From NCBI GenBank assembly GCA_033032865.1, contig JAWHQI010000004.1:27882001-27946000 (forward strand): a stretch of 64,000 nucleotides of DNA, given 5' to 3'. A program made the position numbers and the translations under genes. Shown piece after piece: positions 25,153-36,267 of this stretch (within the stretch, counting starts at the first letter, position 1; the number at the start of each line of letters is the position of its first letter). The DNA comes from Dactylorhiza incarnata. Lineage: Eukaryota; Streptophyta; Magnoliopsida; Asparagales; Orchidaceae. The notes below the pieces were generated by a model. It made no database searches. It was not told the origin of the DNA and was given only the letters and a program-made list of their open reading frames with translations.

Positions 25153-25702
25153 GGGCTCCTAAACCGTGAACATAAACCTAACCCAATGGTTGGGTTTCAG
25201 TATAGAGAATTTAGAGGACTGCCTTGTCGAGGCAATACAATTACACCTACACCTACCTGTATGTATAGAGACATATTCGTATCTTACTAAATAAGTAAAG
25301 GCAACTTATCATCAATATTCAATTCACTTGTTCAATTCACGGTGTGTTTCAACACCCTTGAAGCTATCACCCGTATTGAGAGGTTATCACGAATCTAATC
25401 ATCATCGTTCACGTACAATTTAAATAAACAGGATCTAAGGGAAAATGAAGTCGGTACGTAAATAGACCAATAAATAAAGGGACAAGCCCCCGTACATTTT
25501 TGGACTAAATTTCTTCCACCGCCCATATGGTACATTCATCTCACGTATGAGCACAAACCTTAGGGGCATATCCTCCTCAAATTAGAGTTCTTACCCTATA
25601 GATCCCCTTATCGACGCACTTATATATCAGCCGTGATGTAGAAATTCAAATTTATTTACAGCGACGACCAAGCTACATCTCATTGTAATGAGAGCATGTA
25701 CA
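25153..25702 (-). other. Element E interior, middle segment (non-coding)
   Basis: It begins with the GGGCT duplication left by element A and ends with GTACA (25698-25702), the target duplication of element C. No coding potential is visible in the 550 bases. Confidence 0.65.
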
Positions 25703-25959
25703 TGATGAGTCCTGATCATATACACATTTATGGACTCATCCGGGCTGTTATTTGGTCAATTCTCCGCACTTTAGCCTTGTTATAGTTTATATTTGATAAT
25801 CCACGCTAGGTGCACATCTAGGCCCACTTTGGTGTGATTTTCGTGCTTATTGTCATTAGTAGTGTTCATGTGTTGTTAAGTGCCACTTTCAGTGGCTAGA
25901 TCTGTGGTTGTGCGGGAATAGGAGTCGTGCAAGTGTTCCCGGTGCAATTCTGCATAGGA

Positions 25960-26230
25960 ACACTGCGCACGATCGTCGGTTCTATTGCGCACGACCACTG
26001 GTCGTGCGCCACTGATCGTGTGCACTTAATCCTCTTTCACGAGTTCTGTTTGATGTATTGTGCACGACCATCAACGATAGTGCGCACGACCACCGGTCGT
26101 GCGCCACTGGTCGTGCGAATATTTTATTTTATAATTTCGTATCTTGCAGGTTCCTCCCAGGCAGTGCGCACGATCGCAGAATTCCAGTGCGCACGACCAC
26201 TGGTCGTGCGCCAATGACCGTGCGCGCTGT
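25960..26230 (+). repeat. GCGCACGACCA/TGGTCGTGCGC palindrome cluster
   Basis: The copy at 25987-26009 is a perfect palindrome with 11-bp arms around one base; another lies near 26189-26211. Half sites with A or T changes fill the space between. Confidence 0.88.
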
Positions 26231-26243
26231 TTAATTCAGCGCC

Positions 26244-26250
26244 TATATAA
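26244..26250 (+). promoter_or_regulatory. TATA box of element C 5' LTR
   Basis: TATATAA follows the palindrome cluster by about 15-30 bases. The 3' LTR has the same box at 30908-30914. Confidence 0.65.
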
Positions 26251-27450
26251 TGACCTGATCGCGAATTAGGTCGGGATCACGCATTTGGACTCCGTTCAGT
26301 CCGCCGTTTTCGCCATTTCCAGAGGTTTTTCACCCCCTAGGCCTCCTCCATCATCCAAGGGCTTGAAAGAAGAGATTCTACACTCATTTTGATCGATAAG
26401 GAAGAAGTTCTTCGCACTAGACGTGACCGGATGGTAAATCGCTGGAGAAGACGGGTCCATTGGGAGTTGTGACAGCCCTCCTCTACCCCGGACGCAGTTG
26501 GGACCGAGCTAGGACGCGGATTGACAACCCGGTGCTTCCTACCGTGAATCTACAACGAGACTCCGGATTCGGTCGTATTTCTTGCCTTTTTCTTCTACTT
26601 GTGTGGTTATATTTGTTGTATTCTCTTTATCTTGATGACGAACACTATGAATCATGTTTAGTATTGTTTATTTCATGTTTATGAAATCAATTTGTTCATT
26701 TGTGTTAATGAGGTGCGCCCCCATCAATTTTCCGCTCCACCACCATGTCCGGTGCCGCACTAGCGATTGCTAGTGGCGTGCTTGTCGATGAGATGCTTGC
26801 GACCCTCAATCCGTAAGCCTACTCGTCCATTCGGCCACCGAAGCGTGGCATCGCGGCCCGTATTCCACTCGCCTAACGAAGCAGCGCGCTCAAGGCCTGC
26901 ATAGCTCGTTCCCGTTAGCCTTCTCGTCCATCCGCCCTTTCGACGCAGCGCGCTCAAGGCCTGCCTAGTTTCCATCCCGCCGATCGAAGCATTGCATAGC
27001 GGCATTGCATAGGAGTAGGCGTAGTATTTACTTTTGTTTGCAAACCTCAAAGCCCCTTTCGTTCGCATTCCATCTACCGCAGGACTTCAATCTCAAGTCC
27101 TTCCTCGATAATAAACTCCACCTTACTGTGTTCCTCAAGAGACCGACACTCGGGAATTCTATTCCCAAAATTTATTACTTGCGCGACCGGTGCACTTGCC
27201 GAATCCTCGCATCAAGTTTTTGGCGCCGTTGCCGGGGAACACAGTCGTGTGAGTTTTCTTGAGAGGGAGACGAGAAATAGTTGTTCTTTCTTTGTGTTTA
27301 GCCGCATTTCTATTTTTTTTGTTTTGCCTTTATTTCGTCTTTCCCTATTTTAAAGTTTTAGGCAAGTTTAAATCTAAGGAGCTTTATTAGTTGTGTGGAT
27401 TCTCCTTGCAAAGAATTCCTGCTTCATTTTATCTGCTTTAATTATTGAAA

Positions 27451-28581
27451 ATGTCGTCATGGGGTATTTCGCCTAGCTTTAATGATAAGATGGTTTATTA
27501 TTTAGACCAAATGAATGAATTAAATGCTAGGCAGTGTAGGAACGTTGTTTGCTTATTGTGTCGAGGAGAGGGTCATGAATTGAAGGACTGTCCTAGTCTT
27601 TTCAATCCTGACCGCCGCTCCTCCACTCATGACAACATTGTCCCTATCACTCATTCTTTACCCATGGAGACAATTGTGCCCTCTACCCCCGAGCTTGTCT
27701 CGTGCATGGACTCCTCACTCTCTGTGTATGGCTTCACTCCCAGTGATGATGATCACTCATCTGTTGGGCAACAAGGAGAGGAATGGGAGCTCCTAGATGC
27801 ACCTGAGCATGATGAGGAAAGTATTCATTCCATCGGGGAGGCTTTAGCAGATCTTTTTACGGAGGAACCAAATCTTTGTGTTTTTCCAGTTTCTTTGCAC
27901 GATTTTTCTACACACATTCTTTATGATCCTATCAAAGTAAAGGAGCGGGGTGATGCTTCGGACTCGGAGGATGCTCCAAGGTGGGTTGAGGAGGATACTC
28001 CTTCTGATGAGGAGGTTTGCACTTCCTCATGGGACGAGGAGGTCCAACTCACCACCGAGGCCCTTGAGTTCTTGGGTTCCCCTCGCCATGATACTTACGA
28101 TGATGATAGCGATCTATCCTTGGATCCTGCTGGGAGTGAGACCGGGACCACTCCCCCGATTTCTGATTATTTTTGTCCTTCTTATCTTTTATTTCTTGAC
28201 CCCCCTTCTTCACCCGAGCCTGTGCAAGTTGAATCTTTACAGGTACCCCAGGAGGACTTGGAGCATGTTGCTCAAGTCAATGATGAGTGTATCCTCATAT
28301 GTGAGGAGGTTGATCCCCCCTCCGTAGAGGAAGCTCCACTCATTTCCTTCTCCTCCTGCTGCCTCCATGGAGATGATACCTTGCTGGGCAAGGATAGTTT
28401 TGGTGAGTTGAGTGAGGATTCCTCCTCTTCTTATTTTTTATTCCCTCTACCTGTGACGAGCAGGTATTATTTATATTCGGGTAGAGGCGTGACTGTTCTG
28501 TTGCCGTATCGAAACCCGCTACCGACACGCATATTAGAACAGTTACCTGTGCACTTCTCTTTTCATAGACCCATTAGCTAG
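27451..28581 (+). CDS. Gag-like zinc-knuckle protein of element C (intact)
   Basis: The frame encodes 376 residues from ATG 27451 (MSSWGISPSF) to TAG, about 210 bases after the primer site, and has no interruption. One CCHC knuckle is visible at residues 34-47 (CLLCRGEGHELKDC, spacing C-X2-C-X4-H-X4-C). The remaining chain is strongly acidic and Ser/Pro-rich with repeated EEV, PSVEEAP and SSS stretches and no protease, polymerase or integrase motif. The C-terminal third (VESLQVPQEDLEH to FHRPIS) matches the C-terminus of the element D protein. Role as nucleocapsid or RNA-binding Gag is inferred from the knuckle. It is the only long undamaged element frame in the window. Confidence 0.8.
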   Translation: MSSWGISPSFNDKMVYYLDQMNELNARQCRNVVCLLCRGEGHELKDCPSLFNPDRRSSTHDNIVPITHSLPMETIVPSTPELVSCMDSSLSVYGFTPSDDDHSSVGQQGEEWELLDAPEHDEESIHSIGEALADLFTEEPNLCVFPVSLHDFSTHILYDPIKVKERGDASDSEDAPRWVEEDTPSDEEVCTSSWDEEVQLTTEALEFLGSPRHDTYDDDSDLSLDPAGSETGTTPPISDYFCPSYLLFLDPPSSPEPVQVESLQVPQEDLEHVAQVNDECILICEEVDPPSVEEAPLISFSSCCLHGDDTLLGKDSFGELSEDSSSSYFLFPLPVTSRYYLYSGRGVTVLLPYRNPLPTRILEQLPVHFSFHRPIS

Positions 28582-30344
28582 AACTGTTTTCAATTTGAAT
28601 AAGTCGTGCTGGGAGGACAATAACCCCAGTAGTTATCTTACTTTTCCTGCATTTTTATTTCTTCTAATCATGTTTAGTTAGCTGTAGTTTATTTTAGTTT
28701 GTCTTTTTCTTTTGTTTTTGTGGAGCTCACCCCTGCAGGTACTCATTGCAAATTCTGAATGGCGGGTTTGCTTCAGATTTCCACGCACCTTCTGGTATGC
28801 TCACTTGCTGAGCATTGGGTAACTTCTTCCCTAGCTTTCGATTTTGATTTTCACTGTCATATCATTATGTTGTATTGTTTAGATTAAGTTTGGGGGAGAG
28901 CCATTATATGTTACCCACTGCACGTGCACATCTCATTTGCATACTAGAAGTATTTTAATTTCAGTTATTTAGTATTGTTCATCTTCACTGTACACCACTG
29001 CACCCACTTTAGCGCGCACTCGCTTGTTTGTATGCTTCCGTATATTCAATTCTTGGATGTGATGTAGGAAGTGCTGTATTAGCCAAAATAATTGCAAGAT
29101 TGAGTGGAATGTTGACTCTTGTAGTGCTCTAGTTGAATACTCGTGTTTGCATAGGGATTTGAGTAGAATTAATTTTTGTTTATGCTTCTAATTTATAATT
29201 TGTAGATTTGCATAGATTTTAATTTATTTTACTCAAAATGGTGAATGTGGTTGAATCTTGCGGTAGCGTGGTATTGTGTGTAGGCGAATGTGAAGTTCGT
29301 GTTGCTCGAGTCGGGAGGAAGGTTTATCTTTCTCGTGGGCTAAGAACTTGCCCCAAGCGACTCTCGAAGCATGGGTGCGAATGACTTGCAAGTTGAGCGT
29401 GACATAGGCCATCTATTTGGCAAGCTTGAGCTTTGTTCTACCACTCCTATACACTAACCGTTGCTAGCCTATTTTGTGCCTACCCGATCATTTGATTCAG
29501 CCCCACCATACTTCACCAAGGCCTAAAAGCTAATCCTATTATCGCAACCAAAAATTAAGCTAAGAGCATTTATGAATTGTAATTTTTCAATGCGGTGCGG
29601 TGATGCGTAACTTCAGTGTTGATGTGGAAGTTTAAAAAAAAAATGTCTTTGTGCTGAGAATTGTGCTAATTAATTTGGGGATAAAAAGAAAAGAAAAAGA
29701 AAAAGAAAAAGAAAAAGAAAATATATATATATATATATTTATCCCTAGCGCTTTAATTGAAGCATATTTTGGTATTGATTGTTGTAGGCCGTGTGCACAC
29801 CCGGTTTCAAAGTCATGTCTGGGGTGTGTTACACGTGTATTATTGGGGCTGCTATGATTTAGCACTTTTGTGTGCTCATTTGGGTTGCGATTAGCCTTCA
29901 CGTTTATCTTTGCATTCCAAACCGTAACCCAAGCCTCATGTATACCTAAAGTCCTATCGATTCGTCTTGTGAGTTCACTAGCGCTGTGGAGAGAGTGTGA
30001 CCGGGCGAGCATATGGTTCTCGACGTTGATGGATTTCAACGGAGATAATTCCGAGTTCCGGTCTTGGGTAACATTCACCTGCGCGTCTAGCTTACTTTCG
30101 TACTACGCGAGACCACGAGATTCACCAACATTCCATTTTTGAGTAAAAATAAATTCCTTTTTACGCATTTACACTTTTATAAAGTAGCTAGCATATGTAA
30201 AAACTTCTTCTAATGAACTTCTATGCACACTAGTAGGAAACTTCGCATTCTATTCGATGTTTGCAATTTTTTTGGTTAGCTATGCTTTTCCTACTCTGCC
30301 GGATATGTTTGCTCGGGACGCGCAAACAGGTAAGTCTGGGGGTG
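28582..30344 (+). other. Element C interior, 3' non-coding block
   Basis: It holds the hairpin 28797-28815, polypurine-like motif AAGTTTGGGGGAG (28886-28898), a TGCACGTGCA word (about 28921), the purine tract of AAAAAG repeats followed by an AT run (29683-29740), a weak second motif (29814-29827) and the terminal tract AAGTCTGGGGGTG (30332-30344). The order matches elements A and D. I see no gene in these 1.76 kb. Confidence 0.72.
29683..29740 (+). repeat. AAAAAG purine tract and (AT)n microsatellite
   Basis: About eight AAAAG/AAAAAG units are followed by about ten AT units. Purine-rich tracts occupy the same relative place in A (18485-18515) and D (44917-44990). Confidence 0.8.
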
Positions 30345-31878
30345 TGATGAGTCCTGATCATATACACATTTATGGACTCATCCGGGCCGTTATTTAGTCA
30401 ATTCTCCGCACTTTAGCCTTGTTATAGTTTATATTTGATAATCCACGCTAGGTGCACATCTAGGCCCACTTTGGTGTGATTTTCGTGCTTATTGTCATTA
30501 GTAGTGTTCATGTGCTGTTAAGTGCCACTTTCAGTGGCTAGATCTGTGGTTGTGCGGGAATAGGAGTCGTGCAAGTGTTCCCGGTGCAATTCTGCACAGG
30601 AACACTGCGCACGATCGCCGGTTCTATTGCGCACGACCACTGGTCGTGCGCCACTGATCGTGTGCACTTAATCCTCTTTCACGAGTTCTGTTTGGTGCAG
30701 TGCGCACGACCACCAACGCCAGTGCGCACGACCATCAACGATAGTGCGCACGACCACCGGTCGTGCGCCACTGGTCGTGCGAATATTTTATTTTATAATT
30801 TCGTATCTTGCAGGTTCCTCCCAGGCAGTGCGCACGATCGCAGAATTCCAGTGCGCACGACCACTGGTCGTGCGCCAATGACCGTGCGCGCTGTTTAATT
30901 CAGCGCCTATATAATGACCTGATCGCGAATTAGGTCGGGATCACGCATTTGGACTCCGTTCAGTCCGCCGTTTTCGCCATTTCCAGAGGTTTTTCACCCC
31001 CTAGGCCTCCTCCATCATCCAAGGGCTTGAAAGAAGAGATTCTACACTCATTTTGATCGCTAAGGAAGAAGTTCTTCGCACTAGACGTGACCGGATGGTA
31101 AATCGCTGGAGAAGACGGGTCCATTGGGAGTTGTGACAGCCCTCCTCTACCCCGGACGCAGTTGGGACTGAGCTAGGACGCGGATTGACAACCCGGTGCT
31201 TCCTACCGTGAATCTACAATGAGACTCCAGATTCGGTCGTATTTCTTGCCTTTTTCTTCTACTTGTGTGGTTATATTTGTTGTATTCTCTTTATCTTGAT
31301 GACGAACACTATGAATCATGTTTAGTATTGTTTATTTCATGTTTATGAAATCAATTTGTTCATTTGTGTTAATGAGGTGCGCCCCCATCAATTTTCCGCT
31401 CCACCACCATGTCCGGTGCCGCACTAGCGATTGCTAGTGGCGTGCTTGTCGATGAGATGCTTGCGACCCTCAATCCGTAAGCCTACTCGCCCATTCGGCC
31501 ACCGAAGCGTGGCATCGCGGCCCGTATTCCACTCGCCTAACGAAGCAGCGCGCTCAAGGCCTGCATAGCTCGTTCCCGTTAGCCTTCTCGTCCATCCGCC
31601 CTTTCGACGCAGCGCGCTCAAGGCCTGCCTAGTTTCCATCCCGCCGATCGAAGCATTGCATAGCGGCATTGCATAGGAGTAGGCGTAGTATTTACTTTTG
31701 TTTGCAAACCTCAAAGCCCCTTTCGTTCGCATTCCATCTACCGCAGGACTTCGATCTCAAGTCCTTCCTCGATAATAAACTCCACCTTACTGTGTTCCTC
31801 AAGAGACCGACACTCGGGAATTCTATTCCCAAAATTTATTACTTGCGCGACTGGTGCACTTGCCGAATCCTCGCATCA
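30345..31878 (+). repeat. Element C 3' LTR
   Basis: It starts TGATGAGTCC directly after the polypurine tract and ends CTCGCATCA before GTACA. It is 1534 bp, 22 longer than the 5' LTR because of one extra half-palindrome unit near 30703-30724. Confidence 0.92.
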
Positions 31879-33279
31879 GTACACATAACATCCAATCACC
31901 CGACACATTGATATATGTTTGAACTTAACATGAACCAAGGTGCAAGGCTCGGGATGACTTCCCTTCAACACGGGTTATGCAGACTACCAAAAGTAGGGCA
32001 TACTTTACAATATGATAAACTAAATCAAATCCATTCCAAGCACCCTACCATCCCTGCCAACGATCATCCATGGCATGTTTATTTTATAAAAACTTTTAGG
32101 ATTTTAGATCATCAATCAAGTCATATTAATCTTGTTGACTCCACTGCCTAACACTTATTAATTTTGCAATGTAAAGTAATTACAACATTAAAGGGAACGT
32201 TCACCAAGAATTTCCAAACTCAAGGGTAGTTTATCATCATACCAGCAATGCATGCACAGAGGTTCATTAACTTCCCAGCTATAATGTTATTATAACATAG
32301 TCGCATATCCCCAAAGTGTAAATTTACTACTCTCCTTGTTACTTATCCACATAATCTTAGAACAATATAGAGAAAATTATCATCTTCAAAATGCTTTCCT
32401 CTCTTATTCCGCTAATAAAATTCCTATCAACCCAAATATGGCCTTAGCATTCTGCCTTGGTTAAGGTGAATTAACTCTTCAAGGGTCTCCACTTCCAATG
32501 TCAAGAATTACAACGATTTTAAATCCTCAAGGAACCCAAGACGGTACATAACTAGCCCAATAAACGAAGAGATAAGCCCCCATATCTCTTCGACTGAGTT
32601 TCTTCTACCACCAATATAACACATTCGTCCCAAAATGAGCCTTCTCTGGATCCGAATTCTTATCATATCTTCTCCATATGAAACCTTCTACATAAATAGA
32701 AGTGAGAGGTATCCACATACAGTATAAAAGACATGCTTGGTGGTCTCTTACTAAGCTGATAATAGACTACAGGCACCAATCTCATTGAGATTGCCCTAAT
32801 ATTTTGGGTAGGGTGATAATATTACTCCATATCTGAGATAGAAATCTCAGGGTGTTAGTCTCTAGCATCTACACTCACGTTAAACTCCTCCCTTAGTCAC
32901 TTGAGGTCACTTTTTCCTTGGCCACATCATCCCTGAGATCGGTATAAGGTAAAGGTATGTCACGACATATCCTGCTAAGTCGACCAAAGTGGTATCCTAG
33001 TTAGGTTGGCATCAATCCTATGCCAAACCAACTCTAGTTGTTGGAATGGGAATACCAATTACTGTCTCGGAATGAGCCAACATCTATATGTAAGGGTATG
33101 AGTTTGGCTTAGGTTGGCACTTCCTATAGGAAAAAGTGGACATACTTAATGTGAATCACACATGGGCACACCACCGCTTCCGCTGCATCAGTTTGTCCTC
33201 ATACTGATTTAGCCAATAGGGGTGGCCTAGTGGTTTAATGGACTTCTTTATCTCAGGATCGTTGCAAGCTGATACCATT
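31879..33279 (-). other. Element E interior, 5' segment with primer-binding site
   Basis: It begins with the GTACA duplication of element C and ends at the right LTR of E. On minus, TGGTATCAGCTTGCAAC (33261-33277) lies two bases after the LTR end; its first nine bases match the tRNA-Met primer site of chromoviruses. A short minus frame after it (about 33156-33260, NDPEIKKSIKPLGHPY) has no known relatives that I recognise. Otherwise nothing is seen in 1.3 kb. Confidence 0.65.
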
Positions 33280-35467
33280 TGTAAGACCCCCCCCCCCCTC
33301 CTCCCAGAACACAAGACACGGTCGGGGGGAGTCTTATGCCCAGGACAGCCGCCTTGCGGAAGCGCCAGCACACGAGCTAGCCTCCCCCACAAGACGCATA
33401 TCCTGCCGGCCAAATCAACCGAACAGCGCCAACCCATCAATAATGTAAAAGCAAGAAGCCATATATATTCACATAAGCAAGTGTCACAAAAATATGAGAC
33501 AGGAAGCTCCTGTACTATATCAGAGTGATAAACGAAATGCCTCAAGGGCTACATCTCAAATTGTGCTCACATCTGTCACTGACGGTAGTGAGGGTATCGC
33601 TGCCTCCGGCCCTGTCGTCCTGACCTGGTAATCCTCCTCCAGCACCGTGCGCTGCTGCTCTAGGGTGCGCTTCTACAAAGAGGGACATAGCAACTGTTAG
33701 TCATAAAGACTAAGTGGCTTCACATCCGCTCCCCCGGCGACTCCAAGGCACCGGGTGGTAGGAAAGGAAGAAAAGCTGCAATATAAGCAATAATATACAA
33801 AGCAGGTGACATGAATGGTTGTTCATGTATGTCGGTTGTATAAGTACCCAAGTACTTGCAATAACTCTAACTAACAGGTACATAAATAACAGTGGTTATA
33901 TAAGCAAGTACTAGTAACAAGAAAGCATGAGCAGAGTATCACATAACCGAATTGAACTTAACTTATAAGGATGCCCATACAAGCTTATAAGTTATGGATC
34001 TGAACATGAAGGTAACTCATCATATAAAGGTTCCCATACAAGTTTATATGATGAGGATCAAATGTGGTGTAATGCAATGATTATGAAGGATGAATGCAAT
34101 GCAATGATTATGATATGATGACTCATCCATGCATATTTGCTATGTCGACATAGACCTTTAGTTCTCACATTTTGAGGGGTAGCTAACCGCTCAGGCATCT
34201 CCCGTCGTGGCCAGACGGAGACAGTGGAATGAGCTCCTCCACTACTAGGAGGGTATGAACACTACCAGTCCTAGGCCTCTGTACACCTCGACGCTAAGAA
34301 CACACAGCGGAGACCCTGCGTACTGCTCGCAACATGCTGAGCCTTCAAGGACACAGAAGGGGACTTGGGTATGTGAGCACCAAGAGTCCAACCCAACCAG
34401 TCTAGAGTCTACCCGTCGGCTTCTGTCGGTGTCACGACCAGCAAGCACGTAGACCCGCCACAAGTAATCCTCCAACCAGGATCATCACACCACCATGTGT
34501 AAACCATGCACATTCATGAAATTCCCATGCACACCCGTGCTATCAAGCACCCAGAGGCTCACAGTTGGAGCCTTCTTACCTTTCACATCATACCGGTTCA
34601 ACCGATGCTATTTAGCATCCAAGGACCCCAACAACCGGTTCCTTAACATTTAACCACAATATATAACCATATCTTATAATCCACGCCAAGCCATCAATGC
34701 TACTCATACCGAGTTGCCATGACTCTATGCAGTAGCGTGTGTTTAACATGGAAATTACCTTACTAGATCCTGTAGGACTACTTGTGCGTATGTCACGTTT
34801 CCAAAATCCTGGTCCAGATGAGCACCTTAACCTCTCTTTTCAACATAAAAATTTATTACGGCAAGCTTAATTATGGATTCGTTCTAAAACCAAATCCACT
34901 GAAACTTCTACTAAAAGTCATAATAAATGTCGGAATCATTACCACCAAATTTCGACCTCATTGTATTATGCAATACGTATTTACGGTGCTCTACATTTAT
35001 ATGACCATTGTGAACAATGGTAAACACTTAGATCTCACCCATAATCAATGTTATTTACCTTCACCATCAACCACACATGCCCTTTTTACGATTCCACATA
35101 TAACTAGCAATTAAAGGTTCATTTAAGGAGACATCTCACATATAACCTGCCCCTTCGACGATCGTCGAACGGAAGTTTGACTTAAAAGTAGCTTACTCTG
35201 CTGCTGCTTCCCATCGACGGGATTGGAGGTCGATATTGTCTTGAAGTTTACCAAATTCTTCTTAACTACCCCAACATCCTACCCGAGCTCAAACTCAGCT
35301 CCAGAACACCAAACTAAGCTTCAATTTGTGTAAGTAAATTAATCATCACTTGCTGACCGTGACTCAAACCTGATCACCTCGGGGTCCTAGGGCTTCTACC
35401 GAGTCTGAGTCAACCTCCGGTTACACAACATACTCATGAGGGGCCTAGCGCGCACTGGGATGTTACA
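33280..35467 (-). repeat. Element E right LTR, internally deleted (2.19 kb)
   Basis: On plus it starts TGTAAGACCCC with a C run and ends GGGATGTTACA. It is colinear with the left LTR except for about 2.2 kb missing near 35140. The junction falls close to the GACATCTC and CCTGCCCCTTCGACGATCGTCG sequences. The primer site on its left marks it as a 5' LTR. The sequence on its right is again E interior 3' end, so it also served as a 3' LTR. Confidence 0.8.
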
Positions 35468-35553
35468 AATCCAATAAACAAAGAAACAATTTCGTCCCCG
35501 AAATTTAAGTTGAGGTTATGGGGTTTAAGTTCAGATCACCAAAAGTCATCTGT
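35468..35553 (-). other. Remnant of a second E interior (3' end)
   Basis: The 86 bases match 11114-11199 (AATCCAATAAA, AATTTCGTC, GGGTTTAAGTTCAGATCACC). They show that a second E unit once lay to the right, so E too was a tandem array. The match stops at about 35553. Confidence 0.8.
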
Positions 35554-35608
35554 AATGGCGAACTCGCCAGTCAAAATAAAAATATACATTTGGAAAATAA
35601 AAAGCAGA

Positions 35609-36267
35609 TCAAGGAAAATCTCCCGACAGCTCCTCCTTGCTCCCGCGATCTTCGGCCTCTAGAATTGGCACGAACAAATCTGGGATGATGTCCTCAGCAG
35701 TGAGATCCATCGCATCTGGAGAAAGCAGGCTCGCTTCCCTGAGGGTGTCTAAGGCGAGGTTGGTGACACCCATTAAGTTATTGCGGGTCGCCTCCTTCTT
35801 GTCTCGCGATTGGTTGCTAGCCCAAGCTTGCGGGGGAGCGGGATGGAGCACAGCCCTGGTCAGCTCGCGTACTTGCGCCTTGAGGAACGTATTCTCCATC
35901 TCCAGGTCGGAGTTTCACGAGAGGAGCTGGTTCTCCATCTCAGGGTCCTGTAAAAGGAGAGGTTAAGCCAAACAAAAGTGAAATACGGCGAGCGAGATAG
36001 AAAGTTTGTATGAATCACTTACCATTCCGCCTTGGAGGCTGGCGAGGAGACCTTTGGAAATGGCCTCTTTCCCCCCGAGGCTCACGACCTCATCGGCGGC
36101 CTCCTTGAGTTCGCACTGGAGCTCCTTAGAATCTCTATCCGAGGTAAGATACCGCCGGCCCACCATGTGGGTGAGCTCCATTGCCCGTAACTGGGCCCGC
36201 ATGGCTTCATAGACAATCAACCTTGACCTTAGGGTGTCGAAGCTGGCGGCGTCCTCGTGGTCGTACA
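35609..36267 (-). pseudogene. Spliced coiled-coil-type protein, truncated, unknown family
   Basis: Two minus-strand frames join through a clean 75-bp phase-0 intron (GTAAGTG at 36022, ...TTTTACAG ending 35948). Exon 1 (36267-36023) is helix-prone and charged (ELQCELKEAADEVVSL). Exon 2 (35947-35609) begins DPEMENQLLS, meets TGA where arginine (CGA) is likely (near 35915), then continues MENTFLKAQVRELTRAV to SGDFP and a stop. Its 5' end is cut by the F LTR at 36268. I do not recognise a named domain. It may be the antisense extra gene that some Tat elements carry between pol and the 3' LTR, here separated from its pol by element E. Confidence 0.55.

Larger units (their letters stand above)
25703..27214 (+). 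repeat. Element C 5' LTR
   Basis: It starts TGATGAGTCC and ends CTCGCATCA, 1512 bp. A cluster of GCGCACGACC / GGTCGTGCGC palindromes (about 25960-26230) sits just upstream of TATATAA (26244-26250). A long minus-strand frame inside is a chance frame repeated in both LTRs. Confidence 0.92.
25703..31878 (+). mobile_element. Element C: complete non-autonomous Athila-type element
   Basis: Two LTRs (25703-27214 and 30345-31878) bound a 3.1-kb interior with primer site, one open gag-like frame and a polypurine tract. The exact duplication GTACA flanks it (25698-25702 and 31879-31883). By eye the LTRs differ at about a dozen substitutions plus one 22-bp unit, so the insertion is comparatively young. 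There is no pol. It shares architecture with elements A and D. Confidence 0.92.
6756..35467 (-). mobile_element. Element E: LARD-like Ty3/gypsy derivative, nested host of elements A and C
   Basis: Two related LTRs (6756-11113 and 33280-35467) start TGTAAGACCCC and end GATGTTACA on the plus strand, so the element reads on minus. A tRNA-Met-type primer site sits beside the right LTR (TGGTATCAG on minus, 33269-33277). The interior left after removing A and C is three pieces (11114-12511, 25158-25702, 31884-33279), about 3.3 kb. None of it gives a recognisable gag or pol. Very long LTRs plus a short non-coding interior match the LARD class. The element would need enzymes from a chromovirus. Confidence 0.72.

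Noticed and set aside
25960..26230. CRISPR-like array of repeated palindromes
   Set aside because: Spacing is irregular, units are diverged and the context is a plant LTR next to a TATA box.
26760..27068. Identical 102-codon minus frame here and at 31424-31732
   Set aside because: It is repeated only because both are LTRs of element C; the D LTRs do not keep it.
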